A stretch of DNA of 10,653 nt, from positions 1 to 10,653 of the forward strand of contig JAWXCM010000436.1 in NCBI GenBank assembly GCA_034408745.1, written 5' to 3'. The DNA comes from JAWXCM01 sp034408745. Its GTDB lineage: Bacteria; Acidobacteriota; Terriglobia; Bryobacterales; Bryobacteraceae. The translations under genes were made by a program, and so were the position numbers. The stretch's first letter is position 1. Every line of letters begins with the position of its first letter. The notes under the pieces are model-generated. The model was not told the origin of the DNA. It did not search any database and saw only the letters and a program-made list of their open reading frames with translations. Shown here piece by piece: positions 1 to 6,352 of the stretch.

Positions 1-525
1 CGGCGCGAGCTTGTCGAGGCGCAGAGGCCCGATGGCAACGCGAATCAGCCGCAGCGTCGGGAACCCGACAGCCGCTGTCATGTGGCGAACCTGGCGGTTT
101 CGACCCTCTGTCAGAGAAAGCTCGATCCACGATGTCGGGATCGCCTTGCGGAATCGCACAGGTGGATCGCGAGGCGCCACCTCCGGCTCCGCGTCGAGGG
201 CCCGGACCTCAGCCGGCCGCGTCCGATAGTCTTGCACCATTACACCCAGGCGTAACTGCGCCAGCACCGCCGGGGTCGGGATGCCCTCCACCTGCGCCCA
301 GTATGTCTTCGAATGCTCGTATCGAGGATCCGTGAGCCGGTGCTGCAGCGGACCATCGCTGGTCAGCAAAAGCAACCCCTCGCTGTCCCGGTCGAGCCGT
401 CCCACCGGATACACCCCCGCCACCGGTACAAAGTCCTTCAGCGTCGCCCGGCCCGTCTCATCGCGGTCGCTGAACTGGCAGACCACGTCGAAAGGCTTGT
501 GGAGCAGGATGTACCGCTGCTTCAT
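1..525 (-). CDS. rluE: RluE-type 23S rRNA pseudouridine synthase (3' end cut by window edge)
   Basis: The frame is open from the ATG at 525 to the left edge and gives 175 residues. It reads as an RsuA/RluE-family pseudouridine synthase, which isomerises a uridine of ribosomal RNA in the cytoplasm; E. coli RluE acts on U2457 of 23S rRNA. Visible features are the start MKQRYILLHKPFDVVCQFSD, the catalytic motif GRLDRDSEGLLLLT (residues 42-55, presumed nucleophile Asp45), KTYWAQVEGIPT (73-84), and near the end SLTEGRNRQVRHMTAAVGFP (137-156) with PTLRLIRVAIG (156-166). There is no N-terminal S4 domain, which fits RluE better than RsuA or RluB. The family is usually about 180-215 residues, so only a short tail should be missing. 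The ATG overlaps the dehydrogenase stop as ATGA, suggesting translational coupling. The family call is firm; the exact target uridine is inferred from RluE resemblance. Confidence 0.9.
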   Translation of the reverse strand, partial: MKQRYILLHKPFDVVCQFSDRDETGRATLKDFVPVAGVYPVGRLDRDSEGLLLLTSDGPLQHRLTDPRYEHSKTYWAQVEGIPTPAVLAQLRLGVMVQDYRTRPAEVRALDAEPEVAPRDPPVRFRKAIPTSWIELSLTEGRNRQVRHMTAAVGFPTLRLIRVAIGPLRLDKLAP

Positions 526-2585
526 TTCGCCGGCAGGGCGAAGGCATAGTAGTTGCCGCCCGACTTCGCGCCCGACTTGCCGCCTCCGGCCGCGATCACC
601 ACATACTGCCGCCCCTTCCACTCATAGACCACCGGCGTCGCATTCCCCGCGGCGTCCATGGTGTACTCCCAGAGCAGCTTGCCCGTGCGCTTGTCGAATG
701 CGTGCATCTTCGCATCGTGGTTCGTGGCGCCGATGAACAGGACTCCGCCCGCGGTCACGATTCCGCCGCCATAGTTCTCAGAGCCCGTATTCTTCAGCCC
801 CGACGAAGGAATCTCTCCAAACGGGATCTTCCAGGCGTACTCGCCCGTGTTGAGATTGATTGCGTTCAGCGTCCCCCAGGGCGGCGCCACCGCCGGGTAC
901 CCGTCTGGATCCAGGAACTTGTTGTACCCGTCGGTCGAATACTTCTGATCGATCGGCGACGCTGTAGCCGGGCCCTTTGCAGCCCTGGCCGCCACTGCGA
1001 CATTCTCCCCCAGCATCAGGAAGCGCATCAGCGCATTCAGCTCATAATCCGGAAGGCGCCGGAACCCCGGCATACGTCCCGCGCCCTTTAGCACCACATC
1101 CCGAACCTCAGCCTCCGAGTGCTTCTTCGCCAGATCGCGCAGGGCAGGAAATTCCGGCGGACTCCCGGCCAGATCCTCGTGATGGCAGGCCGCGCAGTTG
1201 CGGTTGTAGATGCTGCGCCCGCTCGCCGGTCCTCGCGCGGCGGCCTTCGGCACCAGCCGCAGCACCCACGGCATCTCATTCGAGTTCACGTACAGCAGAC
1301 TCGTCTCCGGATCGAACGCAGGGCCGCCCCACTCGCCACCCCCGTCGAAACCCGGAAACACAATAGTTCCCTCCAGACTCGGCGGCGTGAACTGCGGACC
1401 ATTCTTCAGCTTCCGCAGCCGCTCCAGCACCGCCCGGTGTGCCTCGGGCGTGCGATTCGTCACCATGTCCTCGGTGATCTCCTGCCGTGCAAAAGGCGCC
1501 GGTTTCAGCGGCAGCACCTGCTTCCTCGCCAGCACCTCGCCGTCCACCGGGGACTGCGGGACATCGAACTCCCGCAGCGGGAACAGAGACGCGCCCGTGA
1601 CCCGGTCGAACACATAGACATAGCCCTGCTTGGTGATCTGAGCCACTGCGTCGATCGTCTTGCCATCGCGATTGACCGTGACCAGTGCGGGCACCGACGG
1701 CAGGTCCCGGTCCCAAACGTCGTGCCGGACAAACTGGAAATGCCACAGCCGTTCGCCCGTGTCTGCCTTAAGTGCGATCAGGCTGTTCGCAAACAGGTTG
1801 TCGCCCGGCCGGTTCGCTCCGTAGAAGTCGTAAGATGCCGAGCCGGTCGGAGCAAACACGATCCCGCGCTCCTCGTCCAGCGCCAGCCCAGCCCACGAAT
1901 TCGCCCCGCCCAGGTATTTCCAGCCATCCTTCGGCCACGTGTCGTAGCCAAACTCGCCTGGCTGCGGAATGGTATGAAAGGACCACTTCAGCTTCCCGGA
2001 GTGCACGTCATACGCCCGCACATCGCCCGGGCCTGCCGGCAGACCCTCCGGGACGATGCTGCCCGTAATCAACATGTCCTTCCACACCACACCCGGGCTA
2101 TTCGAGCCTACCGTCAGGTCCTTCGGATCGCGCCCGAGCCCCTCGCGCAAATCGATCCACCCGTCGTTCCCGAAGCCCGGGACCGCTTTTCCGGTGGCCG
2201 CGTCGATGGCCCAGAGCTTCTCGCTCACGCCAAAGAACAGACGCCGCTGTTTGCCATTGCTCCACATCGTCAGCCCGCGATTCCGATACTTCGTCGTCGG
2301 GACTTTCCCGCCGTGCGGGTTGAATGACCAGATCAGCTTCCCAGTAGCCGCGTCGAGCGCGATCACGTGCATCCGCGACGTTGTCGCATACACCACTCCG
2401 TCGACAAACAGAGGCCGGCACTGGATTTCAGAGCCCTTCGATTCGTGGCCGGTGGCGTAAGTCCACGCCAGTTCCAGCTTCGCTGCGTTGGCAGGCGTAA
2501 CCTGCTTTGCCGGCGAATGCTGCAGAAAGTCGGCGGCCATCAACGCCGCGCCATAACTTAGAGACACAAGTGCGATTCGGAGCAT
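522..2585 (-). CDS. Secreted PQQ-dependent (glucose dehydrogenase-like) quinoprotein with internal cytochrome c domain
   Basis: This 687-residue protein starts with a short signal peptide (MLRIALVSLSYGAALMAAD, likely cut near residue 17-18), so it should act in the periplasm. The body is a PQQ beta-propeller: repeated blade motifs such as ALDAATGKLIW (76-86), AIDAATGKAV (126-135) and ALKADTGERLW (271-281). It also has the active-site stretch RHDVWDRDLPSVPAL (287-301) and K319 in ITKQGYVYVFDR. By recall these match the Asp and Lys region that binds PQQ in Gcd-type glucose dehydrogenases, and the C-terminal 560-687 also resembles Gcd. A class I cytochrome c domain is inserted at about 453-525, with haem motif CAACH (464-468) and probable axial Met505 in GRMPGF. 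Unlike E. coli Gcd it lacks the five N-terminal membrane helices, so electrons probably pass to the internal haem and then to a respiratory carrier. The substrate, a sugar or alcohol, cannot be told from sequence. No convincing ribosome binding site precedes the ATG. Confidence 0.93.
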   Translation of the reverse strand: MLRIALVSLSYGAALMAADFLQHSPAKQVTPANAAKLELAWTYATGHESKGSEIQCRPLFVDGVVYATTSRMHVIALDAATGKLIWSFNPHGGKVPTTKYRNRGLTMWSNGKQRRLFFGVSEKLWAIDAATGKAVPGFGNDGWIDLREGLGRDPKDLTVGSNSPGVVWKDMLITGSIVPEGLPAGPGDVRAYDVHSGKLKWSFHTIPQPGEFGYDTWPKDGWKYLGGANSWAGLALDEERGIVFAPTGSASYDFYGANRPGDNLFANSLIALKADTGERLWHFQFVRHDVWDRDLPSVPALVTVNRDGKTIDAVAQITKQGYVYVFDRVTGASLFPLREFDVPQSPVDGEVLARKQVLPLKPAPFARQEITEDMVTNRTPEAHRAVLERLRKLKNGPQFTPPSLEGTIVFPGFDGGGEWGGPAFDPETSLLYVNSNEMPWVLRLVPKAAARGPASGRSIYNRNCAACHHEDLAGSPPEFPALRDLAKKHSEAEVRDVVLKGAGRMPGFRRLPDYELNALMRFLMLGENVAVAARAAKGPATASPIDQKYSTDGYNKFLDPDGYPAVAPPWGTLNAINLNTGEYAWKIPFGEIPSSGLKNTGSENYGGGIVTAGGVLFIGATNHDAKMHAFDKRTGKLLWEYTMDAAGNATPVVYEWKGRQYVVIAAGGGKSGAKSGGNYYAFALPAK

Positions 2586-2633
2586 GAAAAACCGAGGCTA
2601 TCACGACACGCCGGATAAACTGGTTTGATCGAC
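2586..2633. promoter_or_regulatory. Short divergent intergenic region, quinoprotein / Gfo-Idh
   Basis: Only 48 bp separate the ATG of the minus-strand quinoprotein from the ATG of the plus-strand oxidoreductase. Both promoters must therefore lie here or reach into the opposite coding sequences. I see no pair of -35/-10 hexamers good enough to name, only a weak GATAAA at 2614-2619 on the plus strand, and no clear Shine-Dalgarno sequence for either gene. A regulatory role is inferred from the divergent layout alone. Confidence 0.4.
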
Positions 2634-3635
2634 ATGGCGGACAAACTATTGCGAGGCGGCATTATAGGCTGCGGGTTCTTCGCGCAGTTCCACATCGACG
2701 CGTGGCGCAGAATGCACGGCGTCGCACTGGTTACGGCCTGCGACCCCGACCTCAGCCGTGCGGTTTCGGCTGCCCCCCGTGCCTACCAGACGGCCGAGGA
2801 GATGCTGGACCGCGAATCGCTGGATTTCGTGGACATCGCCACGCGGCCCGAGACACACTTCGAACTCGTCCGGCTGGCCACCTCGCGAGGCATCCCGGTC
2901 ATTTGTCAGAAACCCCTCGCACCGACGGCGTCAGAATCAGCGGCAGTCGCCAGACTGGCAAGCGAATCGGGTGTGCGCGTCATGGTACACGAAAACTGGC
3001 GCTGGCAGCCGTGGTATCGCGCTGTGAAGAGACTCATCGCCGACGGCGCGGTCGGCCGGCCGCTGACGTACCGAATTCGCACCGTCAAACCCGACGGCTA
3101 CGGCCCTGACGCCTATCCCACGCAGCCCTATTTCCGCGACTACCGGCGGCTGATCCTGTTTGAGACGATGATCCACCACCTCGACACCGCCCGCTTTCTG
3201 TTCGGCGATGTCGCGTGGCTGTACGCGCAGGCGCGCCGCAACAACCCGCTGATCCAGGGCGAGGATGAAGCGCACGTCATGCTGACCCACACCTCAGGCC
3301 TGATCGGGGCTGCCGACGGACACCGCTTCCTCGACACCGACGAAACGGGACCCGCGATGGGAGAAGCGTGGTTTGAAGGCGAGGGCGGAGTGCTGCACGT
3401 TGCCGGATCGGGCCACGTTCGCCGAGCCGGCCACATGCTGTGGGAGAACACGATTCCGGAGGGCTATCGGGGAGACAGCGTGAAAGCTACCCAGGAGCAC
3501 TTCATTCACTGCCTGCGAACGGGCGAGGAATTTGAGAGCGAGGTTCGCGAGTATCTGAAGACCATTGCGCTGGTGGAAGCCGCCTACACCAGTATCGACT
3601 CCCGGGCTGCGGTCGAGCCGCGAGTTCCGGATTAA
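2634..3635 (+). CDS. Gfo/Idh/MocA-family NAD(P)-dependent oxidoreductase
   Basis: The product is a 333-residue cytoplasmic protein without a signal peptide. Residues 6-20 (LRGGIIGCGFFAQFH) form the nucleotide-binding Rossmann loop GxGxxA, followed by LVTACDPD (32-39) at the end of strand 2. The family EKP motif appears as CQKPLAP (91-97), keeping the catalytic Lys93 but with Gln for Glu. The following stretch HENWRWQPWYRAVKRLI (119-135) is typical. In the C-terminal substrate domain the usual DxGxHxxD signature is degenerate: ETMIHHLD, with E177, M179, H181 and D184. The family oxidises or reduces hydroxyls of sugars and cyclitols, and the substrate is not predictable here. A TTG nine bases upstream (2625) is an alternative start; the ATG is chosen because the Rossmann strand begins soon after it. 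The gene is divergent from the quinoprotein, and its TAA overlaps the stop of dedA. Confidence 0.92.
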   Translation: MADKLLRGGIIGCGFFAQFHIDAWRRMHGVALVTACDPDLSRAVSAAPRAYQTAEEMLDRESLDFVDIATRPETHFELVRLATSRGIPVICQKPLAPTASESAAVARLASESGVRVMVHENWRWQPWYRAVKRLIADGAVGRPLTYRIRTVKPDGYGPDAYPTQPYFRDYRRLILFETMIHHLDTARFLFGDVAWLYAQARRNNPLIQGEDEAHVMLTHTSGLIGAADGHRFLDTDETGPAMGEAWFEGEGGVLHVAGSGHVRRAGHMLWENTIPEGYRGDSVKATQEHFIHCLRTGEEFESEVREYLKTIALVEAAYTSIDSRAAVEPRVPD

Positions 3636-4288
3636 CGCACTGCCTGAGCGGACGGACGGCGGCTTTTCCAGATTTCCAGCAACACGGGCAGTACGGATAC
3701 CAGCACGATTCCGATTACCACCTTCTCGAAATGCCGCCGGATCAACGGCACATTACCGAGGTAATATCCCGCCATCGTCATCAGGACCACCCAGCCGATT
3801 CCACCGAAGATGTTAAATGCCACGAATCGACTGTAAGGCATGTTCGCCACGCCGGCCACAAAGGGAGCGAAGGTGCGGATAATCGGCACGAAACGGGCGT
3901 AGATGATGGTCTTGCCGCCGTGCTTCTCGTAGAACGCCTTCGTCTTCAAAAGGTGTTCCTGTTTGAAGAATCGAGAGTCTTTTCGGTTGAAAATGGCAGG
4001 CCCGGCAGCGCGGCCAAGATGGAAACCCACCGCATCGCCGACAATCGCCGAAATGGATAACACCACCAGAATCAGACCAATATTAATGTCACCCGCGCCT
4101 GCGACCACACCCACTGTAAACAGCAGCGAGTCGCCGGGGAGGAAGAAACCGATCAGCAGACCGGTTTCGGCGAACACAATAGCCGACAGCATCAGGTAGG
4201 ACCACCAGCCCGACAGGACAGTGGTAAGTAGCGCGCGCAGCTTCTCCGGATCGGTGAGGCTGCGAAGCAGCTCGATAAGTTCGTTCAT
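3632..4288 (-). CDS. DedA-family inner-membrane protein
   Basis: This 218-residue polytopic membrane protein is of the usual DedA length. DedA (VTT-domain) proteins are proton-dependent and support membrane homeostasis; members are implicated in recycling lipid carriers. The sequence shows ETGLLIGFFLPGDSLLF (41-57), the GD at 84-85 before VGFHLGRAAG, and the signature RFVPIIRTFAPFVAGV (132-147), followed by FGGIGWVVLMTMAGYYLG (161-178). Glu41, Asp53, Arg132 and Arg138 fall where acidic and arginine residues essential to E. coli YqjA occur, by recall of that protein. Hydrophobic segments lie at about 31-50, 54-83, 153-178 and 188-206, leaving a basic tail (KSRRPSAQAVR). It lies 15 bp downstream of the ppiD-like gene on the same strand, so the two are probably cotranscribed. 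No strong Shine-Dalgarno sequence is visible. The natural substrate is unknown. Confidence 0.94.
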   Translation of the reverse strand: MNELIELLRSLTDPEKLRALLTTVLSGWWSYLMLSAIVFAETGLLIGFFLPGDSLLFTVGVVAGAGDINIGLILVVLSISAIVGDAVGFHLGRAAGPAIFNRKDSRFFKQEHLLKTKAFYEKHGGKTIIYARFVPIIRTFAPFVAGVANMPYSRFVAFNIFGGIGWVVLMTMAGYYLGNVPLIRRHFEKVVIGIVLVSVLPVLLEIWKSRRPSAQAVR

Positions 4289-4303
4289 GCGATGGCGCTG
4301 CCG

Positions 4304-6232
4304 CTAGCTGCGGTAATTGGCAAGCAGACGGGTGATCGAGTCGTTGTACTTCTTGACCTTACCCTCTTTAATGAGCTGGGTCATGATCCCGTCTTCGAAC
4401 AGTTCTTTGCGCATTCCCGCGCGCTTCCGCTTGAGTGCCACAACCAGCTCTTCGCGCTCAGCCGAGAGCTTGCTGACATCGGCAGTCTGCTTGTCGATGG
4501 TCTTGGCAAGGACTACGTCGCCGCCGATCGAGAACGGACCCATTACCGTGCCAGTGGCCTTGTTGAAGCCTTCGGCCATGTAGCTTCCAGGACCAATGCC
4601 CTCAGCCGCGGTATCCAGCGTGAAGAAATCCGCCTCCTTCACGGTGGTGCCCAGTTGCTTCGCCGCGGCCGCAAGGTCTCCGCCGGCGGCCTTCAGTTTG
4701 TCGGTGGCTTCCTTCAGCTTCTGCTCGCCCAGCTTCGCAGCCTTGTCAGCGATGAGACGGTCACGAACCTGCGATTCCACCTCGGCGAACTCCGCGGGAT
4801 GCGCCGGAAAAACCTGCCTTACCACGGCGATTCCCAGCTTGTTCTGGCCCGACTGGAAGATCTGCGAGACCTGCCCTGCCTTCGCGCCAGCGACCGCCGT
4901 TTCGATTTCCGGAGCCGAACCGAGTTCCGGAATCGAATCGCTCTGGCCGACCTTCTCGGCGTGAATATACGACAGTCCCAGGCGTCCGGCTACTTCCTGC
5001 GCTTTGTCCGGAGTCCGGGCCAGTTCCGCCCGAGCCTGATCAATCGACTGCTGCATGCGGTTCTGAATCGCTTCCCGCTGCCGCTCTGCCGCCAGTTGCC
5101 CCCGAACTTCCTCAAACGGTCGCACGCGGGCCTCTTCCTTCTCCAGCACCTGAAGAATGTGGAACCCGTACTCCGTCTTGATGATGTTGCTGATTTCCTT
5201 CGGCTTCAGAGAGAAGGCCGCTGTTTCAAACGCGGGCACGGTCTGCCCCTTGACGATCCAGTTCAGGTCTCCACCCTGTGCGCCTGAACCAGGGTCGTCG
5301 GAATTCTTCTTCGCCAGGTCCGCGAAATCCGCACCGCCCCTGATCTGCTTCAAGAGATCGTTGGCTTTCGCTTCCAGCTTCGGCAGTTCCTCCTTCGGCT
5401 TCTCCGTGGTCTTCACCAGGATGTGGCGAACGTGTGCCCGCTCGCCCGTGCGGAACTTGTCGATCTGCGAACTGTAGAGCGCGCGCAACTCCTGCTCAGG
5501 AACCTGGAAAGACGCGGCGATCTTCGCTTCGTCAGCCAGGAGAATGTCGAGCGTCCGCTTCTCAGGGGTATTAAAACTCGACTTCTGCGACTGGTAGTAG
5601 CCCTGCACTTCGGCCGGAGTTACGGTCACGGAGTCGCGCAGATTGGCCGGAGGTGTGTACTTCACGTACTGCACCTTGATCTTGTCGTTCTTGCGGTGGA
5701 ACTCTTTCTCCACTTCGTCCGGCGTCACGATGGCGCCTTCCATGGCGAGATTCGACAGGCGCAGCATCAGCAGGTTCATCCGAACGTTCTTCTCAAACCG
5801 GTCCACGTCCTGCCCCTGCTGCTGCAGAAACTGACGGTAGGCCGTGTCCGGGATCTCGCCGGTCGGGAAGTACTGCATCAGCATCGACCGGATCGCGTTA
5901 CCCACCTCTTCGTCGGTGATCTTGAACCCCATGCGTTTGGCCTGATAAGCCACCGCGCGCTCCGTAATCATGTTGTCGACCACCTGCGGCAGGTAGAACG
6001 ACATCATTTCCTGCGGAACCTGGCGATTGCGCAGAGCCATCTGCAGCGTCGCCTGGACCTCGCGGACGGTGAGTGGCTCGCCACCGATTTCCGCGACAAT
6101 CTGTTCGTTTCCGGCCTGGGCACTGCCAAAGCCAGGGATGAGGGTAATAACCATCGACAGGGCGACCAGGCCCAGTAGACCGCCAATCAGATAACGGACG
6201 GCCTTGTCGCGGCTGCGGAACAGATCGAACAT
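4304..6232 (-). CDS. PpiD/SurA-like membrane-anchored periplasmic peptidyl-prolyl isomerase
   Basis: The product is 642 residues, close to the 623 of E. coli PpiD, and shares its plan. It has a short basic cytoplasmic end (MFDLFRSRDKAVRY), one membrane anchor (about 14-35), a SurA-N-like chaperone region (about 45-235), a parvulin domain (about 265-363) and a long alpha-helical C-terminal part. The parvulin domain starts at RAHVRHILVKT (265-275) and contains SDDPGSGAQGGDLNW (311-325) and TEYGFHILQV (353-362). The two His of HVRH, Asp312 and His358 are all present, so catalytic activity is plausible. The protein should fold newly exported proteins at the outer face of the inner membrane. I chose the ATG at 6232 because GAAGGAG lies 11 bases before it and the anchor follows at once. 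The frame remains open back to an alternative start at 6295, which would place that Shine-Dalgarno sequence inside the coding region. It leads the presumed operon with dedA. Confidence 0.93.
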   Translation of the reverse strand: MFDLFRSRDKAVRYLIGGLLGLVALSMVITLIPGFGSAQAGNEQIVAEIGGEPLTVREVQATLQMALRNRQVPQEMMSFYLPQVVDNMITERAVAYQAKRMGFKITDEEVGNAIRSMLMQYFPTGEIPDTAYRQFLQQQGQDVDRFEKNVRMNLLMLRLSNLAMEGAIVTPDEVEKEFHRKNDKIKVQYVKYTPPANLRDSVTVTPAEVQGYYQSQKSSFNTPEKRTLDILLADEAKIAASFQVPEQELRALYSSQIDKFRTGERAHVRHILVKTTEKPKEELPKLEAKANDLLKQIRGGADFADLAKKNSDDPGSGAQGGDLNWIVKGQTVPAFETAAFSLKPKEISNIIKTEYGFHILQVLEKEEARVRPFEEVRGQLAAERQREAIQNRMQQSIDQARAELARTPDKAQEVAGRLGLSYIHAEKVGQSDSIPELGSAPEIETAVAGAKAGQVSQIFQSGQNKLGIAVVRQVFPAHPAEFAEVESQVRDRLIADKAAKLGEQKLKEATDKLKAAGGDLAAAAKQLGTTVKEADFFTLDTAAEGIGPGSYMAEGFNKATGTVMGPFSIGGDVVLAKTIDKQTADVSKLSAEREELVVALKRKRAGMRKELFEDGIMTQLIKEGKVKKYNDSITRLLANYRS

Positions 6233-6243
6233 GATGCGAAAAA

Positions 6244-6250
6244 CTCCTTC
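6244..6250 (-). promoter_or_regulatory. Shine-Dalgarno site deciding the ppiD-like start
   Basis: On the minus strand GAAGGAG lies 11 bases before the ATG at 6232. It is the strongest ribosome binding site seen in the window besides the one before the radical SAM gene. It supports the 642-residue product over a 21-residue N-terminal extension. Confidence 0.7.
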
Positions 6251-6269
6251 GGGACTTACCTGGAAGTTG

Positions 6270-6285
6270 TGAGGTCGAAACCTCA
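6270..6285. repeat. Small palindrome beside the ppiD extended -10 (possible operator)
   Basis: TGAGGTCGAAACCTCA has perfect 6-bp arms around a CGAA loop. It begins directly downstream of the putative extended -10 of the ppiD-like gene, across the expected transcription start. That is a common place for a repressor operator. A structured 5' end of the mRNA is the alternative. The arms are short, so chance is not excluded. Confidence 0.4.
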
Positions 6286-6352
6286 AGTATATCAAAGACC
6301 TGCGTTCGTGCCCGGCGTCACAAGGGCGAACAGGTATAAATTAGAGCTGAAC

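Larger units (their letters stand above)
6233..6352. promoter_or_regulatory. Divergent promoter region, ppiD-like / carboxylesterase
   Basis: The 120 bp between the two start codons must carry the promoters of both genes. On the minus strand TGATATACT (6294-6286) fits an extended -10 element, TGn plus TATACT with five of six matches to TATAAT. No good -35 stands 16-18 bp away, as expected for extended -10 promoters. It would give a ppiD leader of roughly 45 bases. On the plus strand TATAAA (6335-6340) ends only 12 bp before the esterase ATG, which would leave an almost leaderless message; I regard this one as weak. Confidence 0.5.

Noticed and set aside
1119..2327. 402-codon plus-strand open frame antisense to the quinoprotein
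   Set aside because: It lies wholly opposite a protein with clear PQQ and haem motifs. Its product is Arg/Pro/His-rich low-information sequence, typical of the complement of GC-rich coding DNA.
4292..6178. Long plus-strand open frames (4292-5287 and 5423-6178) opposite the ppiD-like gene
   Set aside because: Both are shadows of the minus-strand gene, without domain-like sequence or ribosome binding sites of note.
6233..6295. N-terminal extension of the ppiD-like protein to 6295
   Set aside because: The extension contains the Shine-Dalgarno sequence and precedes a normal cytoplasmic end plus membrane anchor, so it is probably untranslated leader.
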